Of a stretch of 64,000 bases of DNA, positions 17,912-26,078 are shown in pieces; within the stretch, counting starts at the first letter, position 1, and each line of letters starts with the position of its first letter. The position numbers and the translations under genes were made by a program. This stretch comes from Bradyrhizobium sp. BTAi1 (GTDB lineage: Bacteria; Pseudomonadota; Alphaproteobacteria; Rhizobiales; Xanthobacteraceae): contig NC_009485.1 of NCBI RefSeq assembly GCF_000015165.1, positions 2,210,001-2,274,000 on the forward strand. Direction: 5' to 3'. Under the pieces are notes generated by a model. The model had not been told where the DNA came from. It did no database searches and saw only the letters and a list, made by a program, of their open reading frames with translations.

Positions 17912-19036
17912 ATGTTCGGTTGGAAACAGAGCAACGCGGCTGCAGCGAAGCCGCCCAGCCCGGAGCCGTCGCCGGCGCTTGCGCCGGTTGCGCCCTCACA
18001 GCAGGACGAGTTGATGCGCCGGTGGATCGCGTTCGCCGGCATGCAGCAGCGCGTGATCCGGACGCTTGTCAGCGAGATCCAGCAGACCTCCGCCGTGGTG
18101 GAGACCGAGGCGGACAGTCTGAGCAGCCGGTTTCAGCGTCTCGCCGTCTGCGCGGGGCAGCAGACGGAACGCGTCGAAAGCCTGAGCAAGCTCGCGATGG
18201 GCATCGAGGTCGATGGCGAGGCGATCGCGATCGATCGCATCGCGGGTCTGCTCGAGGAGACATTGAGCGACGTCGTCGAGAAGATCCTGCTGCTGTCGAA
18301 GGACGCGATGTCGATGGTCTACGCGTTGAGCGAGCTCAACGGGAACGTCAACCGCGTCGACTCCTGCATGGAAGAGTTGAACAAGATCAACCGCGTCACC
18401 AATATGCTGGCGCTCAATGCCAGGATCGAGGCGGAGCGGGCTGGAACGGCGGGCGCAGCGTTTCGTGTGGTCGCCGGTGAGGTCCGCGAGCTGTCGAGCG
18501 CCACGCAGCGGTTGTCCGTCGACATGGCGACGGAGCTGCATGCCGTCACCCAGGGCATCGAGAACGGCCACGAAACGCTGCAGCGCGTCGCGACCATCGA
18601 TATGTCGCAGAACCTGATGGCCAAGGACCGTCTCGAGCTGCTGATGAACGCCCTGATCGAGCGCGGCGGCAACCTGACCGAAGTCGTCAATGAAGCGATG
18701 AAAGAAGCCGAGGTGATCTCGGCCGACGTCGCCGGCATGATCACGGGCATCCAGTTCCAGGATCGCACGCGGCAACGGCTCGAACATGTGGTCGACACGT
18801 TGCGCGTTGTCGACGAGGCGCTCGACGAGCTGAAGACGACGACGGCCGATGTCCTGGATGAACCGGTCGTGGAGACGACAATCGACAATGAATGGGTCAA
18901 GACGCTGCTCGATCGGTTCACGCTCGGCGAATTGAGGTCGCGCTTCGTCGCGCAGATTCTCGAAGGCAAGCAGCCGGCCGATCCGAGCGAAACGGAGGCC
19001 AGCCCTTCGCAGACGGGGACCATTGAACTGTTTTAG
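17912..19036 (+). CDS. Short receptor-like coiled-coil protein with CheZ-like DxxxQ motif
   Basis: A 374-residue soluble protein. Residues about 150-200 resemble an MCP hairpin (INRVTNMLALNARIEAERAG), but the flanking coiled coil is short and there is no ligand domain or membrane segment. Near the C-terminus, GIQFQDRTRQRLEHV places Asp284 and Gln288 four residues apart, as in the catalytic D-x-x-x-Q of CheZ CheY-P phosphatase. It may be a CheY-P phosphatase localised by its receptor-like helices, or an adaptor. It ends in GTIELF. It sits at the join between the che genes and the partner-switching genes. Function inferred. Confidence 0.78.
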   Translation: MFGWKQSNAAAAKPPSPEPSPALAPVAPSQQDELMRRWIAFAGMQQRVIRTLVSEIQQTSAVVETEADSLSSRFQRLAVCAGQQTERVESLSKLAMGIEVDGEAIAIDRIAGLLEETLSDVVEKILLLSKDAMSMVYALSELNGNVNRVDSCMEELNKINRVTNMLALNARIEAERAGTAGAAFRVVAGEVRELSSATQRLSVDMATELHAVTQGIENGHETLQRVATIDMSQNLMAKDRLELLMNALIERGGNLTEVVNEAMKEAEVISADVAGMITGIQFQDRTRQRLEHVVDTLRVVDEALDELKTTTADVLDEPVVETTIDNEWVKTLLDRFTLGELRSRFVAQILEGKQPADPSETEASPSQTGTIELF

Positions 19037-19047
19037 GAGAGACAAGC

Positions 19048-19347
19048 ATGCAGATCCACATGGACAACGCAGGTGGTCCGATCGCGATGAGCGGCGAGTT
19101 CACCTTTAGCGATCATGTTCCGTTCAAGCAGATGGTGACCGAAATCTTCGCCGCTCCCGGCCGGTCGGTCGTGATCGATCTTTCGAAGCTGGATTTCATC
19201 GATTCGGCCGGTCTCGGCATGCTGTTGCTGGCCCGGGACGAGGCCAAGAAGAATCATCGCGAGCTCATCCTTCGGCGGCCGAGCGGGCAGGTGAAACGCA
19301 TGTTCGCGGTCACCAAGTTCAACACGCTCTTCACCGTTGAGGAGTGA
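19048..19347 (+). CDS. Anti-anti-sigma-type STAS protein
   Basis: A 99-residue STAS protein of the SpoIIAA/RsbV type. VVIDLSKLDFIDSAGLGMLL carries the classic phosphorylatable Ser53 in the DSAGLG motif. In partner switching such proteins are phosphorylated by a HATPase kinase and dephosphorylated by a PP2C phosphatase. Both are encoded directly after it (19354 and 19992). It has RBS AGGAGAG and lies 11 bases after the receptor-like gene. Confidence 0.92.
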   Translation: MQIHMDNAGGPIAMSGEFTFSDHVPFKQMVTEIFAAPGRSVVIDLSKLDFIDSAGLGMLLLARDEAKKNHRELILRRPSGQVKRMFAVTKFNTLFTVEE

Positions 19348-19353
19348 TCCTCG

Positions 19354-20001
19354 ATGTATGTGTCGGTCGACCGGCAGGTTCCTGCAGACGCGTTCCTGTC
19401 GTGCTGGAACGGCGCTTCGGAACAGACGCTGGACGCTGCCTTGGCGCGTCCCGCGCGTCGATGCATCGAAGCCGGGCTGCTCGACCGTTCCGCTGAGATT
19501 TACGAAGGCGCGGATCTGTCCACCGACAAGGCTCTCAGTCTCGTCATCACCACGCGCTCCGCATATCGCCACTCCGTCGTGAAGACCTATGTTCAGGCGC
19601 TCGGCGAGCGTCTTGCGCTCACCGAGGATCTGCGGATCAGGGTTTACAGCGCCGTGCAGGAGGCGCTGATGAACGCGGTTCTGCACGGCAACCTCAGGAT
19701 CGACGGTGGGCTGCGCGGCAGCCTCGACGGCCTGATCGCCGCCCAGGCGATCATCGAGGCGAAGCTCGAGTCTCCGGAGGTCGGCAGTTCGATGATCCGG
19801 TTGGACGCGGATTGGACGTCGTCCGCGCTCGCGATCACGGTCCGCGACAGCGGCGATGGTTACGATTACAGCGGCGTGCGGCCCGCAGCCGAGGATGGCA
19901 TGTCGGGGCGTGGCCTCGAGATTCTCCAGGTGTTCTCCGACCGGGTGACCGTGCTGAACGGCGGTACGACGGTCAGGCTGGAGTTTCAGCTATGCCCCTG
20001 A
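19354..20001 (+). CDS. HATPase anti-sigma-factor-type kinase (RsbW/SpoIIAB-like)
   Basis: A 215-residue protein with a C-terminal GHKL ATPase fold: N-box VQEALMNAVLHGN, G1 VRDSGDGYDY and G2 GRGLEILQVF. The first 75 residues form an additional N-terminal part I do not recognise. It most likely phosphorylates the STAS protein encoded six bases upstream and binds an unknown target when that STAS protein is phosphorylated. No sigma-factor gene is in the operon, so the target may not be a sigma factor. It overlaps the phosphatase gene by ten bases. Confidence 0.87.
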   Translation: MYVSVDRQVPADAFLSCWNGASEQTLDAALARPARRCIEAGLLDRSAEIYEGADLSTDKALSLVITTRSAYRHSVVKTYVQALGERLALTEDLRIRVYSAVQEALMNAVLHGNLRIDGGLRGSLDGLIAAQAIIEAKLESPEVGSSMIRLDADWTSSALAITVRDSGDGYDYSGVRPAAEDGMSGRGLEILQVFSDRVTVLNGGTTVRLEFQLCP

Positions 20002-21296
20002 GCGCGCAGGGGGGCGAAGTGACCTCCGAGGACAGAATCCTGAGCGACGACATCACCGGCGCGAAGATCCTGATCGCGGATGACGATCCGCTGTGTCGCC
20101 AGCTCGTCGCCGGCGTCCTGCGGCAGCAGAAATTCACCAGGTTGGAATTCGCCGATGGCGGCCGCTCGGCTCTGGAGCAGGTCAGGAGCTTCCGGCCGGA
20201 CCTGATCCTGCTGGACATGCAGATGCCGGATCTGAACGGGCTGGACGTCTGCGGCCAGCTGCGCGCCGACCCCGACTTTGCCGACGTCCCGATCCTGCTG
20301 CAGACCGCGACCGTCGACCGCAAGAAGATGGGAGAGCTGTTCTGCGGCGGTGCCTCTGATTTCCTCTCCAAACCGGTCAATCCGTCCGAGCTGATCGCAC
20401 GTGTCGTTGCGCATATCGAGCGCTGGAACTCGTTGCGCGAGTTGCGCTTCTATCGTGAGCGCATCTCCCGCGAGCTCGAGGCGGCGCGGCGCATGCAGTT
20501 CGAGCTGCTGCCCGAGCCTGCGGCCTTGCAGGAGGCGGCGCACGCGCTCGGTCTGCGGATCGCGTCCTATAATCGGCCGTCCTCGGAGCTCGGGGGGGAT
20601 CTCTGGGGCGTGCTCCCGATCGACGACGGATCGTTTGGAATCTTTCTGGCTGATTTCACCGGCCATGGCGTCAATGCCGCCCTCAACACCTTCCGCCTGC
20701 ATGCGCTGATCCACGAATACAAGGAGCTGCACGGCGATCCGGGCGCGCTGGTCTCGATGCTCAATGAGCGCCTGGTCCGGCTGCTGCGCATCGGCCAGTT
20801 TGCGACATTCCTCTACGTCGTCGTGGATCATCAGAAAGGCGAGATCAGGTTCGCCTCCGCTGGCGCGCCGCCGGCGATCCTGGTTCAGGGCACGGCGGCG
20901 CGGGCCCGGCTGTGCGACACGAGCAGCCTTCCGCTCGGCATCGAGCGAGGCGTGCAATACCTCACCTCCAAGCGCAGATTTCCCGCCGGCTCGCTGCTTC
21001 TGCTGTTCAGCGATGGCCTGCCCGAATTCCCGAATGCGAAGGGCCGCAGGATCGGCGACAAGGGGCTGGTCACGGCGCTGAACGCCTGTCCTGCCGGACT
21101 GACGCCCAAGGAGGTGATCGACCAGCTCTGTGCCGCTGCAGGCATCACAGCGACCAGCCCGCTGCCCGACGATACCACGATCGTCTGTCTTGACCGCCGC
21201 ATCGCGCCGCGGGCGACGCCGTGCGATGACGGCAGGGCCGTCCGCACGCCGGCAGCCAAGCAGGTGCCGACGAACCTGTCGAACGGAGCGCAGTGA
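19992..21296 (+). CDS. Response regulator with PP2C (SpoIIE/RsbU-type) phosphatase output
   Basis: A 434-residue protein. The N-terminal receiver has phosphoacceptor Asp75 (LILLDMQMPDLNG) and the lysine in SKPVNPSE. The C-terminal SpoIIE-type PP2C has its metal-binding aspartates in LGGDLWG, IFLADFTGHG, LLLFSDGLPE and LPDDTTIV. Receiver control of a PP2C means a His-Asp relay (the hybrid kinase via Hpt, or CheA) can dephosphorylate the STAS protein. The ATG overlaps the preceding gene by ten bases. About 35 C-terminal residues beyond the PP2C domain look unstructured. Confidence 0.9.
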   Translation: MPLSAQGGEVTSEDRILSDDITGAKILIADDDPLCRQLVAGVLRQQKFTRLEFADGGRSALEQVRSFRPDLILLDMQMPDLNGLDVCGQLRADPDFADVPILLQTATVDRKKMGELFCGGASDFLSKPVNPSELIARVVAHIERWNSLRELRFYRERISRELEAARRMQFELLPEPAALQEAAHALGLRIASYNRPSSELGGDLWGVLPIDDGSFGIFLADFTGHGVNAALNTFRLHALIHEYKELHGDPGALVSMLNERLVRLLRIGQFATFLYVVVDHQKGEIRFASAGAPPAILVQGTAARARLCDTSSLPLGIERGVQYLTSKRRFPAGSLLLLFSDGLPEFPNAKGRRIGDKGLVTALNACPAGLTPKEVIDQLCAAAGITATSPLPDDTTIVCLDRRIAPRATPCDDGRAVRTPAAKQVPTNLSNGAQ

Positions 21297-21297
21297 G

Positions 21298-21654
21298 ATG
21301 ATCGCGGCCCATGATCAGCCGCTGCTCGATCAGGATCAGCTCGATCTGCTGCGTGCGGCGCTCGACCCCGGCGCGCTGCGGGCGATGTTGGCGCAGCTGC
21401 CTGCGGCGGCCGCGGATGCGCTCGCCGCCATCACGGCAGCGCTTGCGGCAGGCGATCTCGACGGTGCGCGAAAGGCTGCGCATGTGCTCAAGGGATCCTG
21501 CTCGAGCCTCGGCGCCGCGCGGCTGGCCGAGATCGCGCGGGACATCGAGCTCGATCGCGCGACCACCGCCGAGATGGCGGCATGCCTGCCGCTGCTGTCG
21601 GAGACCATCGAGGCGACCGCGGATGCGCTGAGCAGAGTGGTGGAGCGCGCATGA
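21298..21654 (+). CDS. Histidine phosphotransfer (Hpt) protein
   Basis: A 118-residue single-domain Hpt protein. The phosphorylatable His62 lies in AAHVLKGSCSSLGAARLAEIA, the standard HxxKGxxxxxG motif. It would shuttle phosphate between the receiver of the hybrid kinase encoded next and other receivers in the operon, most plausibly the receiver-PP2C protein just upstream. It has a one-base gap to the previous gene and an ATGA overlap with the hybrid kinase. Confidence 0.9.
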   Translation: MIAAHDQPLLDQDQLDLLRAALDPGALRAMLAQLPAAAADALAAITAALAAGDLDGARKAAHVLKGSCSSLGAARLAEIARDIELDRATTAEMAACLPLLSETIEATADALSRVVERA

Positions 21655-24011
21655 CGCCGCCGATGCCGAACCCGACGGGGGCGTCGTCCGAGGCGTTGCT
21701 CGAAGCGATGCAGGCGCCGCCGCCCGCTGCGGGGGCGCTGTCCTTCCGCATGTTCCTGGCGTCGGTTCTGGCCGCTGCCGCAACGGTCGTGGCGGTCGAG
21801 CTGCTGACGGATCTGCAGAAGGATCGTATCGTGTCGCTGCTGATGCTCGCCTTCGGCGCCGTGGTCGTCATGATCGTCCTGACATCGATGCTGATCCGCA
21901 AGAGCCGACACGCCATCGCGCTCGCGAACGCACTGGCCCGGCAGAACGATCAGCTGGCGCAGACCACGCGGCTGCTGGGCGATGCGCAGCGGATCGGCAG
22001 GCTCGGCCATTGGGTGACCGATCCCAGCGGCGAGTTCGCGGTGTGGTCCGATGAGCTGTTCGAGATCGCCGGACTGGAGCCGGTCGATCAGGTCGCCTTC
22101 GCCAAGATGCTCGACATCATCCACCCGGAGGATGTCGGAGCCTATGTGCGCGCGAGAGACCGGTCGCGCGCGACCGGCTGCGCCTTCATCCAGGAGCTTC
22201 GCTTCGTCACGCCGAACGGCCAGGTCCGCTGGGTGAGGATCGAGGCCAATGCCAGCGACGAAGCCGACGGCGTGTTTCGAGAGCGCTTCGGCATCGTGCA
22301 GGACATCACCGAGCGCAAGCTCGCCGAGATCAACGCGGATCAGGCCCGGCTGCTGCTGATGGATGCCATCGAGTCGCTGACCAATGGCTTCGTGCTGTTC
22401 GACAAGGACGATCGTTTCGTGATGTCGAACACGATGTTCCGCGAAATGTTTCCGGCCTGGACCGTCCTGATGAAGCCGGGCATCTCGTTCACCGAGCTGA
22501 TGCGACGGGCTTATGAGCACGGGCTGATCCGGTCGAAGGGCGATCGCTTCGAGGAGTGGCTCGCGCGCAAGACGGCCTGGCATCTCGGCGGCAGCCGGAT
22601 GATCGAGCACCGCGAACTCAACGGCCGCTGGATCCAGAGCGTCGATCATCGCATCTCCGATGGCGGAACGGTCTGTTTGGTAACCGATATCACCGCCTTC
22701 AAGACGGTTCAGGCCGAGCTCGAACAGAAGCTTGCCTATGTCGAAGCCATCCGCTCCGATCTCGAGCAGCAGACGCAGGAGCTGGAGGCGAGAGGGGCCG
22801 AGCTGCGCGCGGCGCGTGACGCCGCGGAAGCCGCCAATCGGGCCAAGTCGGATTTTCTGGCCATCATGAGCCACGAGATCCGGACGCCGCTCAGCGGCAT
22901 GGTCGGCATGGTCGATCTGTTGCGCGGCACCTCGCTCAGCGAGGAGCAGAAGCGGTACACGGCGCTGGCCAAGGAATCGGCGGACCTGCTGCTGGAGGTG
23001 ATCAACGACATTCTCGATTTCTCGAAGCTCGAAGCCGGGCGGCTGCAATCGGAATGTATCGATTTCGACGTTCCGAATCTGGTCGAGAGCGCGGTCTCGT
23101 TCATGGGCGAGAAGGCGAGGAGGCGGGGCCTCGATCTCAAGGTCAGCCTCGCGCCGGGCCTGCCGCAATATCTCGAGGGCGATCCGACCCGCATCCGCCA
23201 GGTGATGCTGAACCTGGTCGGCAATGCGATCAAATTCACGGAGCAGGGCTCGATCGAAGTGCGCGCCTCGCATCGCCAGCTGGATGGCGGCGTCGTCGAC
23301 CTCAGGATCGAGGTGATCGATACCGGCATCGGCATGTCGCCGGAGATCCTGGCGCAGATCTTCGATCCGTTCGTCCAGGCCGACACGTCGATCTCGCGCA
23401 AATATGGCGGCAGCGGTCTCGGGCTTGCGATCTGCAGGCAGCTCTGCACCATCATGGGCGGCAGCATCGGCGTCGACAGCGAGCTCGGCCGCGGCAGCCG
23501 CTTCTGGTTCGAGACCAAGTGCCGGTGCGGCGAGGCGCTGGCGCTGCCGGCCGAGACGGTCGTGGCGAGTGTCGACCGCCCGCTGGACATTCTGGTCGCC
23601 GAGGACAGCCCGATCATCGCGACCCTGATCCAGAGCCTGCTGGTGAAGCAGGGGTTCAGGCCGACGATGGTGGTCAATGGCGCCGAGGCGATCGCTGCCA
23701 TCTCCGACAAGGTCTACGATCTCGTCCTGATGGACGTGCAGATGCCGGAGATGGACGGCATCTCGGCCACCAAGGCGATCCGTCAACTCCCGGGTCCCGA
23801 GCGCTGCGTTCCGATCATCGCGCTGACCGCGAATGCGCTGGTCGGGCAACGCGAAACCTATCTGGCGGCGGGCATGAACGACTATGTGACCAAGCCGATC
23901 CAGCCGCCGCTGCTGTTCGCCGCGATTCGCCGCTGGGCGCTGCCGCAATATGCCGACGCGCCGCCGCTGCAGGCAGGCGGCAACGGGCAGCTCGAGATGT
24001 TCGTCTCCTGA
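21651..24011 (+). CDS. Membrane hybrid sensor histidine kinase (2 TM, PAS, PAS, HisKA-HATPase, receiver)
   Basis: A 786-residue kinase. Two hydrophobic segments at about 30-52 and 60-84 have almost no periplasmic loop, so sensing is probably through the membrane or the two cytoplasmic PAS domains (about 115-225 and 238-350). A coiled coil leads to HisKA with His408 (MSHEIRTPLSG). The HATPase has N-box NLVGNAIKF, G1 DTGIGMS and G2 GGSGLGLAI. The C-terminal receiver has Asp695 (LVLMDVQMPEMDG). It is the last gene of the operon. It likely passes phosphate through its receiver to the Hpt protein encoded just before it. Confidence 0.93.
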   Translation: MTPPMPNPTGASSEALLEAMQAPPPAAGALSFRMFLASVLAAAATVVAVELLTDLQKDRIVSLLMLAFGAVVVMIVLTSMLIRKSRHAIALANALARQNDQLAQTTRLLGDAQRIGRLGHWVTDPSGEFAVWSDELFEIAGLEPVDQVAFAKMLDIIHPEDVGAYVRARDRSRATGCAFIQELRFVTPNGQVRWVRIEANASDEADGVFRERFGIVQDITERKLAEINADQARLLLMDAIESLTNGFVLFDKDDRFVMSNTMFREMFPAWTVLMKPGISFTELMRRAYEHGLIRSKGDRFEEWLARKTAWHLGGSRMIEHRELNGRWIQSVDHRISDGGTVCLVTDITAFKTVQAELEQKLAYVEAIRSDLEQQTQELEARGAELRAARDAAEAANRAKSDFLAIMSHEIRTPLSGMVGMVDLLRGTSLSEEQKRYTALAKESADLLLEVINDILDFSKLEAGRLQSECIDFDVPNLVESAVSFMGEKARRRGLDLKVSLAPGLPQYLEGDPTRIRQVMLNLVGNAIKFTEQGSIEVRASHRQLDGGVVDLRIEVIDTGIGMSPEILAQIFDPFVQADTSISRKYGGSGLGLAICRQLCTIMGGSIGVDSELGRGSRFWFETKCRCGEALALPAETVVASVDRPLDILVAEDSPIIATLIQSLLVKQGFRPTMVVNGAEAIAAISDKVYDLVLMDVQMPEMDGISATKAIRQLPGPERCVPIIALTANALVGQRETYLAAGMNDYVTKPIQPPLLFAAIRRWALPQYADAPPLQAGGNGQLEMFVS

Positions 24012-24260
24012 CCGGGTCGCCGCAAGCGCCGGCGGCTTGGACCATCCGGGGCCGCCGCCGGCCTGCGCGCGTGCAGCCACGGCGCCCATGGAGAATGGTC
24101 CAAAGCAGGATTTGCTACGATTGGTCCAGCTGACAGTAGGACTTTGCCTTCGTCACAGCGAACAAAGAAATTCTGTGAGATTGCGACTTTCTCACGACAC
24201 GACTTTGATGGCGCATCATTGGCGCTGGCCGCGCGGCGTGTCGCGCGGGAGGAAAGATCG

Positions 24261-25733
24261 ATGTCGGACGTTGCAATCAGCTCGGCCAAGCAGGCCGTGA
24301 CCAAGGGAAACCTGACGGAGGACTGGCTGGCGCTGGTCATTGGCGTTCTCGTTTTTGCCCTGTCTTTGTTCAGCCTCGGCGGCATCGATCTGCTCGGCTG
24401 GGCGGTCACCACGTCGGTCTACACCGACCTTGGCAAGGCATTGGCGCCGGTGGCCAAGGGTTATGCCGCGCTCGGCGGCATCGGCTCGCTCGCTGCGACC
24501 TATGTGTCGCTGCTTGTGGTGCTCACGGCCGGAGTCGCGGCGCTTGGCGGCGACGTCAAGCGCTTCATCCTCGCCTTCACCATCGTGTTCGCAATTGCCT
24601 ATGCGAGCTGGATCGTCGGCAGCTATGCCTATATCGCCGTGGTGACGCCGGCCGATCAGCAGAAGTTCGGCATCTCTTGGTCGCTGAAGCTGACCAATGA
24701 AGGCGGCTTCATCGTCGCGCTTGTCGCGGGCCTCGTGATCGCCAACGTCTTCCCGCGCTTCGCCGAGTGGCTGAAGGAGGCGATCCGGCCCGAGCTCTAT
24801 ATCAAGATCGCGATCGTGATCCTCGGGGCCACCATTGCGGTGACTGCCGCCGGCCGGCTCAATCTGGCGTCGTCGATCCTGCTGCGCGGCGTCGCCGCCA
24901 TCATCGAGGCCTATCTGATCTACTGGTCGGTGGTGTATTTCGTGGCCCGCAAATGGTTCGGCTTCAGCCGCGAATGGTCGGTGCCGCTCGCGTCCGGCAT
25001 CTCGATCTGCGGCGTCGCAGCGGCGATCGCGACCGGCGGCGCCATTCGCGCGCGGCCCGCGGTGCCGATCCTGGTGTCGTCGCTGGTGGTGGTGTTCGCG
25101 GTGGTCGAGATCCTGATCCTGCCGTTCCTGGCGCAGACCTTCCTGTGGCAGGAGCCGCTGGTCGCGGGGGCCTGGATGGGCCTGGCGATCAAGACCGACG
25201 GCGCAGCGGTCGCCGGTGGCGGCATCACCGAGTCGCTGATCCTGGCAAAGGCCGCGGCCGAAGGCATCAAATATCAGCCGGGCTGGATCCTCGCGACCAC
25301 GGCCACGGTGAAGGTGTTCATCGATATCTTCATCGGCATCTGGGCCTTCATCCTCGGCTACATCTGGACCAACCACATCACGCCGCGCACAGACAAGGCG
25401 AAGGCCGGCGAGATCTGGGAGCGCTTCCCGAAATTCATCCTCGGCTTCGTCGCGGTGTTCGCGATCTCGCTGTGGCTCGCGACCGGCACCACGCCCGAGA
25501 TCGGCAAGGCGCTGCCTGCGGCCGCCAACGAGGCCAACGTGTTTCGCGTGATCTTCTTCATCCTGACCTTCTTCTCGATCGGCGTGCTCTCGGATTTCCG
25601 CAAGCTCTGGCAGGACGGCTTTGCCAAGCTCGCCGCAGTCTATGTCGTCAGCCTGTTCGGCTTCGTCATCTGGGTCGGATTGTTGATTTCCTGGCTGTTC
25701 TTCAGCGGCTTCAAGCCGCCGCTCGCCAGCTGA
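24261..25733 (+). CDS. YeiH/PF03601-type membrane protein (putative anion exporter)
   Basis: A 490-residue protein with roughly a dozen membrane segments. The segment VAGLVIANVFPRFAEWLKEAIRPELYIKIAIVILG is the hallmark of the conserved hypothetical 698 (YeiH) family, often annotated as putative sulfate exporter. Later glycine-rich GAWMGLAIKTDGAAVAGGG fits the same fold. It is longer than typical YeiH (about 350) and belongs to the extended branch. The ATG at 24261 follows GGAGGAAAG. A 50-residue membrane protein follows in the same transcription unit. Substrate unknown; the sulfur-related genes that follow make a sulfur anion plausible. Confidence 0.8.
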   Translation: MSDVAISSAKQAVTKGNLTEDWLALVIGVLVFALSLFSLGGIDLLGWAVTTSVYTDLGKALAPVAKGYAALGGIGSLAATYVSLLVVLTAGVAALGGDVKRFILAFTIVFAIAYASWIVGSYAYIAVVTPADQQKFGISWSLKLTNEGGFIVALVAGLVIANVFPRFAEWLKEAIRPELYIKIAIVILGATIAVTAAGRLNLASSILLRGVAAIIEAYLIYWSVVYFVARKWFGFSREWSVPLASGISICGVAAAIATGGAIRARPAVPILVSSLVVVFAVVEILILPFLAQTFLWQEPLVAGAWMGLAIKTDGAAVAGGGITESLILAKAAAEGIKYQPGWILATTATVKVFIDIFIGIWAFILGYIWTNHITPRTDKAKAGEIWERFPKFILGFVAVFAISLWLATGTTPEIGKALPAAANEANVFRVIFFILTFFSIGVLSDFRKLWQDGFAKLAAVYVVSLFGFVIWVGLLISWLFFSGFKPPLAS

Positions 25734-25748
25734 TCGGGAGAGGTTGCA

Positions 25749-25901
25749 ATGTCATCATCCGAATTCAAGACCGAGACGGCAAGCGAGGTCGAGCCGTTGC
25801 TGCCGATCGAGAAGAAGCTGATCGGTTATAGTCTCGGCCTCGGTATCGTTCTTCTGGTGATCCTGGTGGCGATCAATCACCTGTTTCCCGTGCAGCTGTA
25901 A
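25749..25901 (+). CDS. 50-aa single-span membrane protein
   Basis: A 50-residue ORF starts 15 bases after the YeiH-type gene behind GGGAGAGG. A charged N-terminal half (EFKTETASEVEPLLPIEKK) is followed by one hydrophobic helix (about 27-44, GLGIVLLVILVAIN). No family is recognised. The tight spacing, good RBS and topology suggest an accessory subunit or regulator of the transporter. Confidence 0.7.
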   Translation: MSSSEFKTETASEVEPLLPIEKKLIGYSLGLGIVLLVILVAINHLFPVQL

Positions 25902-25919
25902 GGACACCGCCACACGCGG

Positions 25920-26005
25920 CCGTCATTGCGAGGAACCCCAAGGCGATGAAGCCATCCAGAGTCGCCGTGACGCCCTGGATGGCTTCGCTGCGCTCGCAAT
26001 GACGG
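25920..26005. repeat. Palindromic intergenic repeat, copy 1
   Basis: The outer arms CCGTCATTGCGAG and CTCGCAATGACGG are perfect inverted complements. Inside, GAAGCCATCCAG and CTGGATGGCTTC also pair, so the whole 86 bp folds into one long hairpin. Related copies lie at 33596, 35089 and (degenerate) 63313. This family is familiar from Bradyrhizobium-type genomes. It sits between convergent genes, where it may also end transcription. Confidence 0.85.
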
Positions 26006-26030
26006 AGTCATGCAGTGGGACAAGCGAAGA

Positions 26031-26056
26031 GTGGGCAAAGCGGCGCGTGCGCCCAC
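26031..26056. terminator. Hairpin between convergent genes
   Basis: GTGGGC (26031-26036) pairs with GCCCAC (26051-26056), 23 bases beyond the end of the minus-strand rhodanese gene. The stem is short and has no T-tract, so terminator function is tentative. Confidence 0.35.
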
Positions 26057-26078
26057 CTGCCGTGACGTTCCTGGCCAA

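Noticed and set aside
21336..24089. Very long minus-strand open frame (917 codons) across the Hpt and hybrid kinase genes
   Set aside because: Antisense to genes with clear motifs. Its translation is Arg/Asp/Gln-rich without domains, as expected from the mirror frame of GC-rich coding DNA.
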